Position numbers and translations under genes: made by a program. From Alteromonadales bacterium alter-6D02 (GTDB taxonomy: Bacteria > Pseudomonadota > Gammaproteobacteria > Enterobacterales > Psychrobiaceae), in the NCBI GenBank assembly GCA_002835545.1, contig PIZK01000006.1, positions 62,001 to 126,000 of the forward strand: 64,000 nucleotides of DNA. Direction: 5' to 3'. This document shows, in pieces, positions 9,114 through 18,581 of this stretch. Below the pieces are notes generated by a model. It saw nothing but the letters and a program-made list of their open reading frames with translations. It was not told the DNA's origin and searched no databases. Positions within the stretch are counted from its first letter, which is position 1, and every line of letters starts with the position of its first letter.

Positions 9114-10499
9114 GTGCCTAAACAATTGTTCCTCAAAATTGTGATTGGCTTTTGGCTAATCACTTTATTGCTCACAGGCATGATTTTATCTCTGCCATCC
9201 CTGTTTGAAGCATCGCGAAACCTAGCGCCAGAACAATTAAAACATCACCATAAATTCGTCCAAATACTGCAATCTTCAGAACAATTAAGTGATGGAATAA
9301 AACAAGTACAACACGCAATAAACTCTCATCGCTCACATTATTACCAATATAAGAAAAAGCGTAGGAGAATGGCCAACGTATTTGTCGTTGATCATGATAA
9401 CTCACCAGTTGCCCGAACAAAGTTGCCAAAAGATATTAGTTTAGCCATCATAAGAAATGAAGAAGATCCTAAAAGTAGCAGCTATCACTTCAAACGCTGG
9501 ACAGTGTTTGGCCCATACCAATTCAAACACAATGATCAAAGCTACCGCCTTTACCTTAGAGACCTCAGCAACAAGCGACATATGAGCTTTCTCGCAACAT
9601 TACGCGATAATCGCTGGCTGACGCTATTTATCGTCATGACAGTGAGCGCATTGTGCTGTGGTTTATTAGCATGGCATATCACGCGCCCAATTAAATCCTT
9701 AGACCGAAGTGCGCAGCAACTAGCACAAGGAAACTTAGCCGTAAGAGCAGAAGGTATAGCCCTTAATCACCATGATGAGATTGGTCAACTCGCCAAATCA
9801 TTTGATGAAATGGCCAGCTCTATCGAACATATGGTTTCAAGCCAACAGCGTTTACTCGGTGATATATCACACGAACTTCGTACCCCACTGACTCGCTTAC
9901 AACTTGCGAATGCTATCCAGCGTAAACAACTGGGAGAAACACCAGAAACACAACGTATTGAGCAAGAAGGACAAGCACTGGATAAGATGTTGCAGCAACT
10001 ACTTCAGCTTTCACGATACAAATTAGTAAATGACCACCCTAACGAACAATGCTTATTCGATGAATTTATCGATGATATCCTAAATAATGCAACATTCGAG
10101 GCTCATGAACACAATACAACCCTACGAGCAGAGATTGAGCCGAATCTAAACGTGAGTATTCAATGGGAGCCTTTAGCAAGCGCCATAGAAAACATCATTC
10201 GCAATGCCATTAAGTATGCCAAAAGTAACGTTTCATTGAGTGTAAAAAAGCAAAATGACGACTTAATCATTAGTATAAGCGACGATGGTATGGGGGTGAG
10301 CAAACAACACCTTGCAGATATTTTTACTCCATTCTACCGTGTTTCGAGCGCACGAGACCGCTCGTCCGGCGGTACAGGTCTTGGCTTAGCCATTGCTTTT
10401 GAAGCAGTTTCTAGACATCAAGGCAGCATCGTGGCAACAAACAATCCGTCGGGAGGTTTAACAATTACCATCACTCTGCCAGTCATCGTTCCAGCCTAG
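9114..10499 (+). CDS. cpxA: Envelope-stress sensor histidine kinase CpxA
   Basis: 461 residues, two membrane segments (about 7-27 and 167-187) enclosing a periplasmic sensor of about 140 residues. A HAMP domain follows, then the HisKA box DISHELRTPLTRL with His253, and the ATPase boxes NAIKYAK, DDGMGV and GTGLGLAIA. The start is GTG at 9114, 3 bp after cpxR, so translation is probably coupled. The periplasmic part is the least conserved region and is where CpxP would act. Confidence 0.94.
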   Translation: MPKQLFLKIVIGFWLITLLLTGMILSLPSLFEASRNLAPEQLKHHHKFVQILQSSEQLSDGIKQVQHAINSHRSHYYQYKKKRRRMANVFVVDHDNSPVARTKLPKDISLAIIRNEEDPKSSSYHFKRWTVFGPYQFKHNDQSYRLYLRDLSNKRHMSFLATLRDNRWLTLFIVMTVSALCCGLLAWHITRPIKSLDRSAQQLAQGNLAVRAEGIALNHHDEIGQLAKSFDEMASSIEHMVSSQQRLLGDISHELRTPLTRLQLANAIQRKQLGETPETQRIEQEGQALDKMLQQLLQLSRYKLVNDHPNEQCLFDEFIDDILNNATFEAHEHNTTLRAEIEPNLNVSIQWEPLASAIENIIRNAIKYAKSNVSLSVKKQNDDLIISISDDGMGVSKQHLADIFTPFYRVSSARDRSSGGTGLGLAIAFEAVSRHQGSIVATNNPSGGLTITITLPVIVPA

Positions 10500-10554
10500 T
10501 AATTAGCCCTGTTGCTAGGTACAATAGACATACTTTCTCGCAATCGAGCACAAC

Positions 10555-11019
10555 ATGTTACACGTTGCCTTATTTGAACCAGAAATCCCACCTAATACTG
10601 GTAATATTATCCGCTTATGTGCCAACACTGGCTTTCATTTACACCTAATTGAGCCGCTTGGTTTTGATATCGATGACAAGAAGTTACGTCGAGCTGGGTT
10701 AGACTATGCCGAAATGACACATGTATCACGCCACGCTAATTATCAAGCGATGCTCGATGCAATCAAGCCACAACGTGTTTTTGCTTGCACGACAAAAGCA
10801 ACACAAAGCCACAGTGACGCAGGTTTTGAAGATGGCGATTTATTGCTTTTTGGCCCAGAAACACGAGGCTTGCCAATGGAGGTAATCGAAAGCTTGCCAC
10901 CTGAGCAACGCATTCGTATTCCAATGTTACCTCAGAGCCGAAGCATGAATTTATCGAATGCTGTCGCAGTAATTGTATATGAAGCATGGCGTCAAGTCGG
11001 CTATAACGGAGCAACGTAA
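10555..11019 (+). CDS. trmL: tRNA (cytidine/uridine-34 2'-O)-methyltransferase TrmL
   Basis: 154-residue SPOUT-fold enzyme that 2'-O-methylates the wobble base of leucine tRNAs. The diagnostic motifs are [18 protein letters not shown] near the N-terminus, [11 protein letters not shown] (about 97-107), and [19 protein letters not shown], the C-terminal knot that binds S-adenosylmethionine. The length equals the E. coli enzyme to within a few residues. Confidence 0.96.
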   Translation: MLHVALFEPEIPPNTGNIIRLCANTGFHLHLIEPLGFDIDDKKLRRAGLDYAEMTHVSRHANYQAMLDAIKPQRVFACTTKATQSHSDAGFEDGDLLLFGPETRGLPMEVIESLPPEQRIRIPMLPQSRSMNLSNAVAVIVYEAWRQVGYNGAT

Positions 11020-11021
11020 TC

Positions 11022-11177
11022 ATGAACCATACTAGTCGATTTCGGTTTAAAAAACGTATTAAGAAACGCCACCAATCTAGTCGTCGCATGGAGTTTTATG
11101 CAGATGTTCATCACAACGACAAAAAGCCTTTCGCGCGATGTGATGATGAGAACAGAAAGCGCAATGATGACACATAA
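11022..11177 (+). CDS. Small basic protein of 51 residues, unknown
   Basis: A short ORF starts 2 bp after the trmL stop. It encodes a very basic N-terminal half (RFRFKKRIKKRHQSSRR) and an acidic/charged C-terminal half (CDDENRKRNDD) with one Cys. GGAG lies about 10 nt upstream, inside the end of trmL. No family is recognised. It could be a genuine nucleic-acid-binding small protein translated by coupling to trmL, or a chance ORF. Confidence 0.45.
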   Translation: MNHTSRFRFKKRIKKRHQSSRRMEFYADVHHNDKKPFARCDDENRKRNDDT

Positions 11178-11186
11178 GCGCTTATT

Positions 11187-12434
11187 TTAATTGACGACTT
11201 GCGGTAGGGTAAATGAAAATTTTGCCCCACCTAGCGGTGATGCTTCAGCCCAACAATCACCATCATGCCATTCAATAATACGTTGTACTATCGCCAGCCC
11301 TAAACCAAACCCATTCGCTTGATGACCACTATTTTTATCTAATCGTGTAAAGGCATCAAACACCACTGCAAACTGTTCTGGAGCAATGCCAGAACCATCA
11401 TCTTCAACGACAATTGACAAATGCCCCTTTACAATCGACGCTGTGATAATCACTGTCGAGTGAGCATATTTCACTGCATTAGTAACATAATTTTGTACAG
11501 CTCGTTCGATATAATGCCCATCACAATGCCATATTAGTTCATCTGGGCAATGAAGCCCAATGTGCAGTTCTTTATCTCGGGATAACTTGTCATGCAAATT
11601 TGTTAAGAGTTGAGTAATATTAACGTCACATACTGATAGCGTATGCATTTGGCGTTCTAACCTGCCGTAATTGAGCATTTCTTCCACTAAACTTTCCATC
11701 TCTTCAACATCACTACGCATGTCAGACAACTGCGTGACCTCTTTTTCATCTAGCATAGCAAATGAGAATTTCAATCGAGCTAATGGCGTTCTAATTTCAT
11801 GAGAGACAGCATTGGTCAGTAGTTTTTGTTGCTCAAGTAAGCGTGTTAATTGTTGTGACATACTATTAAAGGTGTGAATAATTGGTGCTATTACCGATCG
11901 TCTAGATACCTTTATTTTACTATCTAATTGCCCCTTGCCTAGCGACATACTTCCTCGCTGAAGCTCAGACAAATCTCGCCATAACGGCCACACCCACAGA
12001 GCGATAACTGCGGCTAAAACCAAGTATGATAGGCCTAAAATAAGATACTTTAAGCGATTATCAACACTAGGAACAGCGATAGGGCCTAATTGAATAATAT
12101 ACGGCTGATATTGATGTTGGATAAAAACTAGTTGCTGACCCTCTTGATCAAACGTCAATAAGGGCAAGCCATCATCTAAGACTTGCCGCTGACTAGAAGA
12201 CCAATATATGTCACCAGGCTCCAGTAAGTTTATCTGTGCTGAAACCGCTTCGGCCAACTCACCCTGATTATGGGTAGTGAGCGTATGAGCCACGACCTTC
12301 GCTTGTGCCTCGAGTGGTGACTCAATAATAGCATCATCATTAACCAAGCTTTGCCATATCAGTTCAGAGGACCAGTTGATCAATAATAAGCCAGCCACAA
12401 TCACTACATATAAGCTGGCAAACATTCGAGTCAT
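11187..12434 (-). CDS. Sensor histidine kinase, CarS/VprB or RstB type
   Basis: 415 residues from the ATG at 12434, with GGGA 6 nt upstream; an upstream GTG in frame would add four residues. Two membrane segments (about 6-24 and 129-150) bracket a short periplasmic sensor. A HAMP-like linker follows, then the HisKA box NAVSHEIRTPLARL with His212, and the ATPase boxes NAVKYA, DDGSGI and GFGLGLAIV. It starts 3 bp after the regulator's stop. The order ompV-regulator-kinase resembles, from memory, the Vibrio cholerae carRS/vprAB locus that controls lipid A modification, but the signal here is unknown. Confidence 0.85.
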   Translation of the reverse strand: MTRMFASLYVVIVAGLLLINWSSELIWQSLVNDDAIIESPLEAQAKVVAHTLTTHNQGELAEAVSAQINLLEPGDIYWSSSQRQVLDDGLPLLTFDQEGQQLVFIQHQYQPYIIQLGPIAVPSVDNRLKYLILGLSYLVLAAVIALWVWPLWRDLSELQRGSMSLGKGQLDSKIKVSRRSVIAPIIHTFNSMSQQLTRLLEQQKLLTNAVSHEIRTPLARLKFSFAMLDEKEVTQLSDMRSDVEEMESLVEEMLNYGRLERQMHTLSVCDVNITQLLTNLHDKLSRDKELHIGLHCPDELIWHCDGHYIERAVQNYVTNAVKYAHSTVIITASIVKGHLSIVVEDDGSGIAPEQFAVVFDAFTRLDKNSGHQANGFGLGLAIVQRIIEWHDGDCWAEASPLGGAKFSFTLPQVVN

Positions 12435-12436
12435 TG

Positions 12437-13129
12437 TTAATCCCACGCTGTCGTACTAAGAACATAGCCCTTACCCCACACCGTAATTATTCGGTAAGGG
12501 TTCTTAGTGTCATCTTGCAATTTTTTTCGTAGTCTTGAAACACGAACATCAACACTACGATCAAAGCCATCATATTCACGTCCAATCATTTGTTGATGAA
12601 TATAATCTCTACTTTGGACTTCACCCGCACTACTGGCTAATAACCATAGCAATTCAAATTCGTGGCTAGTTAAATCCACTGCTTTACCATTAAGTTCCGT
12701 TGTTCTAGTATCATGGTCAATTGATAATTGACCAAAAGTCAGCTGCTTAATATGGGCTTGCTTTAGCTGTACTGCCCGACGTAGTACGCTATTAATCCTT
12801 GCTAAAAGTACATGAGGTTCTACAGGCTTAATAATATAATCGTCCGCACCTATCTCTAGGCCCCTAACATGATCAAAGTCGCTATCCTTTGCTGTTAGGA
12901 ATAACACCGGGTTCTGATAAGCAGGTTTAATCGCCTTTAAAATAGAAAAACCATCTAGGTAGGGTAAGGTAATATCAAGAATACATAAATCAGGGTTATT
13001 CTTTCTAATAAAATCAACCGCATGATCACCTCGATCTAATGTCGTCACTTTAAAACTATTTTTTACTAAAAACTGTTTAATTAAGGCTGATAATCTTGCG
13101 TCATCTTCAACTAATAAAATATGCTTCAT
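12437..13129 (-). CDS. OmpR-family response regulator, CarR/VprA or RstA type
   Basis: 230 residues from ATG 13129, whose A is the last base of the upstream gene's TAA (TAATG coupling). The receiver domain has Asp52 (CILDITLPYLDG), Thr in LFLTAKD and Lys in YIIKPVEP. The winged-helix domain (about 130-228) includes LTSHEFELLWLLASSAGEV and RIITVWGKGYVLS. The DRGDHAVDFIRKNNPDL segment resembles RstA. GGAG lies upstream inside the DUF3019 gene. Its probable operator is the TACA repeat array upstream of the ompV-like gene. Confidence 0.88.
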   Translation of the reverse strand: MKHILLVEDDARLSALIKQFLVKNSFKVTTLDRGDHAVDFIRKNNPDLCILDITLPYLDGFSILKAIKPAYQNPVLFLTAKDSDFDHVRGLEIGADDYIIKPVEPHVLLARINSVLRRAVQLKQAHIKQLTFGQLSIDHDTRTTELNGKAVDLTSHEFELLWLLASSAGEVQSRDYIHQQMIGREYDGFDRSVDVRVSRLRKKLQDDTKNPYRIITVWGKGYVLSTTAWD

Positions 13130-13527
13130 TAAAATACACTCCAATCTGGTCTCAAGCGGCGGCGATATTTTTTGTTATTCGCAGCGCTTACTTTTAGTTT
13201 AGTGCTGGCTAAAATCTGCTGCTGGCCATCAACCAAGCTAAACAGGGTTGTTTCCCTTAAACTAACATTAAAATCAAACTTTGCTTGCTTGCGCTGCTTC
13301 CAGCAAAACAATTGCTGTTGTTGCTGCATTAAGCACAGATCGACAGCCATTGACGATTGCCAATCAGCATGCAGTACTAATTGGCAGCTTTCGCCTAATT
13401 TATCAACAATGCATGCTTGCGGCTTAATTTGCAGTTTTATATCTGATTGCTGCGAAAACGCAGTCGGACTAGCACTAATAAGTAAACCCAACAAACTCAA
13501 GATGCGTATTTTTTTGTTAAAAATCAT
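13129..13527 (-). CDS. DUF3019 exported protein
   Basis: 132 residues from the ATG at 13527, which overlaps the last 11 bp of the OmpV-like gene. A signal peptide occupies residues 1-25 (LSLLGLLISASPTAFSQQ). The mature domain has the DUF3019 pattern IKPQACIVDKLGESCQL...DLCLMQQ...FCWKQ with four cysteines, probably two disulfides, and a basic C-terminus (KKYRRRLRPDWSVF). The function is unknown. Consistent placement between an outer-membrane protein and a two-component pair suggests a periplasmic accessory of signalling; that is inference. Confidence 0.85.
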   Translation of the reverse strand: MIFNKKIRILSLLGLLISASPTAFSQQSDIKLQIKPQACIVDKLGESCQLVLHADWQSSMAVDLCLMQQQQQLFCWKQRKQAKFDFNVSLRETTLFSLVDGQQQILASTKLKVSAANNKKYRRRLRPDWSVF

Positions 13528-14365
13528 ACACCAAACCAGCAAAAGCGATAGTCGTGTAATTATCTCTCACTAAAGGACTCTGCGTCACGCCATCATTCAA
13601 ATATTGATACTTCATTGACATGGCCACACGCCATTGTTCATTTATTTTATAGCTTTGCATTACACTAACAAACGGGTTAAATGATGACTCACCAACATAT
13701 ACCTGAGATAGTTCCAAGCGTTTAGACGGTAATCCATAATAATAATTCACCAACTTACGACTAAGCCAATCGCCACCCAAAGAAAGAAAAATTTGCCAAC
13801 GCTTATCATCAGTCACGGCAATCTTTTTATCAACTTTTAGCTGAGCGTTAAAGCCCTTATAGACACCACTGATATCGTGCATAAGTCGGCTTTGAAACGC
13901 CCAGTTATTATTAAAATAATAATTAAGCTGTATGCCACCATCCACTGCAATATTACGTTTCGGCAGCTTCGATATATCAGCTGATAACTTACCAACATCC
14001 CCAGAAAATGATGACATGATATTACCCTGAAGAATATTCGTTGGATGCCAGCGGCGGAAAAATACCGATTGATTATTAATATTCACGATACCACTAACCG
14101 TTAGGTCAGGCAGTTCAATAAAGCTATAGCCAAGAGTACCATCATCAAAGTAAAACTTTTCACCGTAATAACTAATGGAAGGAAGGAGGTAAAGCTCGAT
14201 ATCCTCCTCTCCATAAAGAGGGTTCGATAGCTCACCGTAGCCTGCCGCCACAGACAAGTGCCATTGCCCCACAGTAACGCAACTTTCACTGTCCTCAACA
14301 CATTCAGCAGCAGCAACACTAGAGCAAGCCAAAAAAATTAAGCAGCCAATAATTTGTTTATACAT
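13517..14365 (-). CDS. MipA/OmpV family outer-membrane protein
   Basis: 282 residues from the ATG at 14365; an upstream TTG frame extension has no ribosome site. A signal peptide is cleaved near AAAEC. The mature protein begins with the family motif WHLSVAAGYGELSNPLYGEEDIELYLLPSISYY. It is composed of alternating beta strands and ends with an aromatic residue (GLVYDF), as expected of an outer-membrane barrel. Homologues interact with MltA or respond to osmolarity or envelope-stress systems. It is the first gene of the four-gene operon. Confidence 0.9.
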   Translation of the reverse strand: MYKQIIGCLIFLACSSVAAAECVEDSESCVTVGQWHLSVAAGYGELSNPLYGEEDIELYLLPSISYYGEKFYFDDGTLGYSFIELPDLTVSGIVNINNQSVFFRRWHPTNILQGNIMSSFSGDVGKLSADISKLPKRNIAVDGGIQLNYYFNNNWAFQSRLMHDISGVYKGFNAQLKVDKKIAVTDDKRWQIFLSLGGDWLSRKLVNYYYGLPSKRLELSQVYVGESSFNPFVSVMQSYKINEQWRVAMSMKYQYLNDGVTQSPLVRDNYTTIAFAGLVYDF

Positions 14366-14429
14366 AATTTGTTCTTTTTCGATCAACTAAGGCTAATTTA
14401 GCACTAAATAACACAAATACCATGCGCTA

Positions 14430-14456
14430 TTACACTTGATTACAATTAGCTACAAT
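14430..14456. promoter_or_regulatory. Direct-repeat operator upstream of the OmpV-DUF3019-RR-HK operon
   Basis: Three TACA-starting pentamers (TACAC, TACAA, TACAA) begin at exactly 14431, 14441 and 14451, each with TT or CT before it. A 10-bp period places them on one helix face, typical of OmpR/PhoB-type dimers. The array lies 65-90 bp upstream of the first start codon of the operon that encodes such a regulator. Autoregulation is inferred. Confidence 0.6.
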
Positions 14457-14534
14457 CAGTGACCAGAATAGGAGGGAAGTACAAAATAATGCATCAGCGA
14501 CAACATGCCGAGATGCACTAAAAGAAACGCGGAG

Positions 14535-15545
14535 CTAAGATTCGACTTTTTGCGAGCGTCCAAGCAATGCTTTTGCCGCAGCGACAGGGGCTTTGCCTTG
14601 GTAAAGTACTTGATAGATTTGATCGGTAATTGGCATTTCAACTTTTAATCGTTGGGCTAATAGATAAACCTCTTTGGTATTTCTATAACCTTCAACAACC
14701 TGCCCGATATCTTGCTGTGCTTGTTCAATACCAACACCTTTACCTAAGGCTAAACCAAAACGACGATTACGTGATTGATTATCGGTACAAGTTAACACTA
14801 AGTCACCTAAACCAGCCATCCCCATAAACGTTGCTGGGTCTGCACCAACAGCCTGCCCGACACGACACAGCTCAGCTAAACCTCTAGTGACCAAAGCTGT
14901 ACGGGCATTTGCACCGTAACCTAAGCCATCCGACATTCCAGCACCAATAGCAATAACGTTCTTAACAGCACCGCCTAACTGAATACCGATAAAATCAGTA
15001 TTTCGATAAACTCGGAAGTTTTTCTCATTATGTAACAAGGTCGCTAAATCTTCAGCAAAGTCATCCTCACTCGCTGACAATGAGATTGCCGTTGGTAAGC
15101 CCGCGGCCATTTCTTTCGCAAAAGTAGGTCCAGATAATACAGCTAAGGCGATTTCATCACCTAAGATGTCACGTGCGACATCTTGTAGCAAGCGTCCAGT
15201 ATCAGCTTCAAGCCCTTTTGTGGCCCAAGCTAAACGGTGCTCCTTAGTCAATAACGGTTTCAACTGCTCCAACATTTGCGCAAACGCAAAACTAGGCACT
15301 ACAACTAATATATTTTTCGTCGCAGCCACTACCGATTTAAGGTCACCATTGACCGTTACGGTCGGAGGGAATGTCGCACCAGGGAGGTATTTTTCATTGC
15401 TATTATCTTTTGCTAACTGCGCAACATGTTCTGGGTTATGTGCCCATAACAATGTTTTATGCTCATTACGCGCTAAACATATAGCAAGGGCGGAGCCATA
15501 AGACCCCGCCCCTAGAACAGCAATATCTGCAGATTCAATCGCCAT
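14535..15545 (-). CDS. gpsA: Glycerol-3-phosphate dehydrogenase [NAD(P)+]
   Basis: Reduces dihydroxyacetone phosphate to sn-glycerol 3-phosphate for phospholipid synthesis. 336 residues from the ATG at 15545, one base after the secB stop. The N-terminal Rossmann motif is [10 protein letters not shown] (about 12-21). The catalytic segment [18 protein letters not shown] (about 192-209) with its lysine and the substrate site GLGDLVLTC follow. secB-gpsA adjacency is conserved in E. coli. Confidence 0.97.
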   Translation of the reverse strand: MAIESADIAVLGAGSYGSALAICLARNEHKTLLWAHNPEHVAQLAKDNSNEKYLPGATFPPTVTVNGDLKSVVAATKNILVVVPSFAFAQMLEQLKPLLTKEHRLAWATKGLEADTGRLLQDVARDILGDEIALAVLSGPTFAKEMAAGLPTAISLSASEDDFAEDLATLLHNEKNFRVYRNTDFIGIQLGGAVKNVIAIGAGMSDGLGYGANARTALVTRGLAELCRVGQAVGADPATFMGMAGLGDLVLTCTDNQSRNRRFGLALGKGVGIEQAQQDIGQVVEGYRNTKEVYLLAQRLKVEMPITDQIYQVLYQGKAPVAAAKALLGRSQKVES

Positions 15546-15546
15546 A

Positions 15547-16032
15547 TTAAGCGTCTGCGTTTTGGCCTTCGCCTTGACGTGATTGCACGTATTGAGCGAA
15601 TAGCGCGTCAAAGTTAACTGGAGCTAAGTTAAGTTGTGGGAAAGTACCACGACTCACTAAGCTAGCAATTACTTCACGGGCATAAGGGAATAAAATATTT
15701 GGACAGTAAGAACCAATTGAGTGAGCTAATTGATTTTCATCTAAGCCAGCAATAGAGAAGATACCAGCTTGTTGTACTTCAGCTAAGAATGCAACTTCTT
15801 CGCCTAATTGAGCAGTAACCGTTAATGATAAAATAACTTCATAAACATCATCAGCCAACTTGTTGCTACGAGTATCCAGATCTAACTTAACTTCTGGCGT
15901 CCATTCTTTTTGGAAAATCGCTGGAGAGTTAGGCGTTTCAAAAGAGATATCCTTTGTGAAAATACGTTGGATGTTGAATGCTGGAGCTTCTGCTGCGTTG
16001 TTTACTGCTGCGTTTTCATTAACTTCTGACAT
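15547..16032 (-). CDS. secB: Protein-export chaperone SecB
   Basis: Tetrameric cytosolic chaperone that keeps preproteins unfolded and passes them to SecA. 161 residues. Recognisable segments are [32 protein letters not shown] and the conserved [13 protein letters not shown] (about 109-121). An acidic tail follows, used for SecA binding in the family. Operon: yibN-grxC-secB-gpsA. Confidence 0.98.
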   Translation of the reverse strand: MSEVNENAAVNNAAEAPAFNIQRIFTKDISFETPNSPAIFQKEWTPEVKLDLDTRSNKLADDVYEVILSLTVTAQLGEEVAFLAEVQQAGIFSIAGLDENQLAHSIGSYCPNILFPYAREVIASLVSRGTFPQLNLAPVNFDALFAQYVQSRQGEGQNADA

Positions 16033-16090
16033 GAATTGTACCTTTATCTATTATTCTTCGTTAGTGCTATATCAATCGACATAGCTTTTA

Positions 16091-16345
16091 TTATTCTGCT
16101 AATAAGCCGTTTAACTTGTCACTAGTATGCAATGCGAACAAGTCATCACAACCACCAATCGCTTGTTGGTTGATAAAAATTTGAGGAACTGAAGTACGCC
16201 CAGTTAACTGAATCATTTTTTCACGCATTTCAGGTTGCTCTTCAATATCTATTTCATTGAATTCAACACCTTTGCTTTCGAGTAAACCTTTTGCTCGATT
16301 ACAAAAAGAACACCATGAGCGAGTATAAATTGTTACGTCAGCCAT
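16091..16345 (-). CDS. grxC: Glutaredoxin 3
   Basis: 84-residue thioredoxin-fold oxidoreductase that uses glutathione. The active site is CSFC (WCSFCNRA, Cys12 and Cys15) rather than the CPYC of E. coli Grx3. The cis-proline segment TSVPQIFIN and the glutathione-binding GGCDDL are present. AAGGAAAAG precedes the ATG. Co-transcribed with secB downstream and yibN upstream. Confidence 0.95.
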   Translation of the reverse strand: MADVTIYTRSWCSFCNRAKGLLESKGVEFNEIDIEEQPEMREKMIQLTGRTSVPQIFINQQAIGGCDDLFALHTSDKLNGLLAE

Positions 16346-16357
16346 CTTCTTTTCCTT

Positions 16358-16786
16358 TTATTTTTTCGTCAGTGGCAAGTTTGCTGTGCGCCACTCGGTG
16401 ATACCACCTTGTAAGTTATGAATATTAGAAAATCCAGCTTTCTGTAGCATTTGACACGCCTGTGCTGAAGTCATTCCTGTATTACATACAACAATAATGG
16501 GACTATCTTTTTTATTTTCAAGGCTTCCTAGCTCATTATTTTTTAACTTAGATAACGGCATCAAGATTGAATCAATGATTCGGCCTTTCTTAAATTCAGC
16601 TTCACTTCGCACATCTAGCACGATTGCACCTTCACGATTCATCAATAACGTTGCTTGCTGATGAGTAATCTTTTTAACTGTTGATAAACCCGCTTTAACA
16701 CTAGTAAATACTAGCGCAATAAAAATACCAATCCAAGCTAAGGTAAGTACAGGGTTAGCCTGAAGAAATTCAATGTACTGTTGCAT
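16358..16786 (-). CDS. yibN: Membrane-anchored rhodanese-like protein YibN
   Basis: 142 residues: an N-terminal membrane segment (about 12-30) and a cytoplasmic rhodanese domain (about 38-138). It has LDVRSEAEFKKGRI and the active-site loop VCNTGMTSAQA, with the catalytic cysteine present. Single-domain rhodaneses transfer sulfane sulfur; the physiological acceptor of YibN is not settled. It is the first gene of the gpsA operon and divergent from gpmI, the E. coli order. Confidence 0.93.
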   Translation of the reverse strand: MQQYIEFLQANPVLTLAWIGIFIALVFTSVKAGLSTVKKITHQQATLLMNREGAIVLDVRSEAEFKKGRIIDSILMPLSKLKNNELGSLENKKDSPIIVVCNTGMTSAQACQMLQKAGFSNIHNLQGGITEWRTANLPLTKK

Positions 16787-17033
16787 TTTTTGTCCTAATC
16801 ATTTTCTCAGAAACTCTTGCTCCATCAGTGACGGTAGCAAAAATAATAAATCTTGCGCCTAGTATACAGACCAATACCACTTGTTACCAATACCACAATC
16901 GATGACAGCAAACCTCAAATCAACTTTTAATGGAATAATATATAGTCAACAATGTTGTGGTTTAGAGTTTTTTATCGCCAAGCGACAGTGTAATATACAG
17001 GGAAAATATCTTGTAATCGCTTAGGAAAAATCG

Positions 17034-18578
17034 ATGTCGACTCAGAAAAAGCCTTTAGTCTTATTAATTCTTGATGGCTGGGGCTATCGTGAAAACCAAA
17101 CCAATAATGCTATCGCTCTCGCAAAAACCCCTGTGATCGATAAATTATGGCAGGAACAGCCGCACACCCTGATCTCAGGCTCAGGGCAAGACGTTGGTTT
17201 ACCAGATGGACAAATGGGCAATTCTGAAGTTGGCCATGTTAATATCGGTTCTGGCCGAATTGTTTATCAAAACTATACCCGTATCGATAAAGCGATTAGC
17301 GATGGTGAGTTCAATCAAAACCCAGTATTTGTCGACAATATTGATAAAGCCGTAAATGCAGGTAAAGCCGTTCATCTCATGGGCTTACTATCCCCTGGTG
17401 GTGTCCATAGCCACGATGGCCACATTATTGCGTTAATCAAGTTGGCGGCACAGCGTGGCGCTAAAGAAATATATTTACATGCCTTCTTAGACGGTCGTGA
17501 CACCCCACCTCGTAGCGCATTAGCGTCAATCGAAGCTATCCAAGCCTTGTTTAAAGAACTTGGTAAAGGTCAATTCGGTTCATTAATTGGTCGCTATTTC
17601 GCCATGGATCGTGATGAACGCTGGGACCGTGTTGAAGCGGCATTTAACCTAATGACTTTAGGTCAGAGTGAGCATCAGTACTCATGCCCAGTAGAAGCAT
17701 TAAACCAAGCCTATGCTCGTGATGAGAACGATGAATTTGTTGCAGCATCAGCAATCACTGACCAGCAAGGTAACACCATCACGATTAATGACGGTGATGC
17801 CCTATTTTTCATGAACTTTAGAGCCGACCGCGCTCGAGAGATCTCTCGCGCCTTCGTAGATACAAGCTTCAATGGCTTTACACGTCAGAAAACGCCTCAA
17901 CTTAGTGCCTTTGTTCAATTAACGCAATACGCTGACGATATTCAATCACCAGTTGCTTATGCTCCAGAAAAGCTCGACAACGTATTAGGTGAGTGGTTAC
18001 AAGATCATAACAAAACACAACTTCGTATTTCTGAAACTGAAAAATATGCCCACGTTACATTCTTCTTTAACGGTGGTGTAGAGTCAGTATTTAACGGTGA
18101 AGACCGTATATTAATACCATCGCCAGATGTTGCCACTTATGATTTACAGCCAGAGATGAACTCAACGTTACTAACAGACAAACTTGTTGAAGCTATTGCA
18201 GCGCAAAAACATGACGTGATCATTTGTAATTACCCTAACGGTGACATGGTTGGCCATACAGGTGTACTGGAAGCCGCAGTTAAGGCGTGTGAAGCCGTTG
18301 ACCATTGTATTGGTCGCGTTATCGACGCGCTTGATAACGTCGGCGGTGAATGCTTAATTACCGCTGATCACGGCAATGCAGAGCAAATGGTTAGTCCAGA
18401 ATCAGGTCAAGCACACACTGCACATACCAGCGAACCGGTGCCGTTTATCTATGTGGGGCGAGACGCTATTGCCACTGAAAATGGTAAGTTAAGCGATATC
18501 GCACCAACCATGCTAACGTTATTGGGCATGGAGATCCCTGAAGAAATGACTGGCTCAACACTAATGAAACTGAGCTAG
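17034..18578 (+). CDS. gpmI: Phosphoglycerate mutase, cofactor-independent
   Basis: Interconverts 3- and 2-phosphoglycerate in glycolysis using two Mn(II). 514 residues, alkaline-phosphatase superfamily. The metal site is [10 protein letters not shown] and the phosphoserine intermediate is Ser64 in [17 protein letters not shown] and the late metal ligands in [12 protein letters not shown] and [10 protein letters not shown] are all present. envC follows after 3 bp. Confidence 0.98.
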   Translation: MSTQKKPLVLLILDGWGYRENQTNNAIALAKTPVIDKLWQEQPHTLISGSGQDVGLPDGQMGNSEVGHVNIGSGRIVYQNYTRIDKAISDGEFNQNPVFVDNIDKAVNAGKAVHLMGLLSPGGVHSHDGHIIALIKLAAQRGAKEIYLHAFLDGRDTPPRSALASIEAIQALFKELGKGQFGSLIGRYFAMDRDERWDRVEAAFNLMTLGQSEHQYSCPVEALNQAYARDENDEFVAASAITDQQGNTITINDGDALFFMNFRADRAREISRAFVDTSFNGFTRQKTPQLSAFVQLTQYADDIQSPVAYAPEKLDNVLGEWLQDHNKTQLRISETEKYAHVTFFFNGGVESVFNGEDRILIPSPDVATYDLQPEMNSTLLTDKLVEAIAAQKHDVIICNYPNGDMVGHTGVLEAAVKACEAVDHCIGRVIDALDNVGGECLITADHGNAEQMVSPESGQAHTAHTSEPVPFIYVGRDAIATENGKLSDIAPTMLTLLGMEIPEEMTGSTLMKLS

Positions 18579-18581
18579 AAT

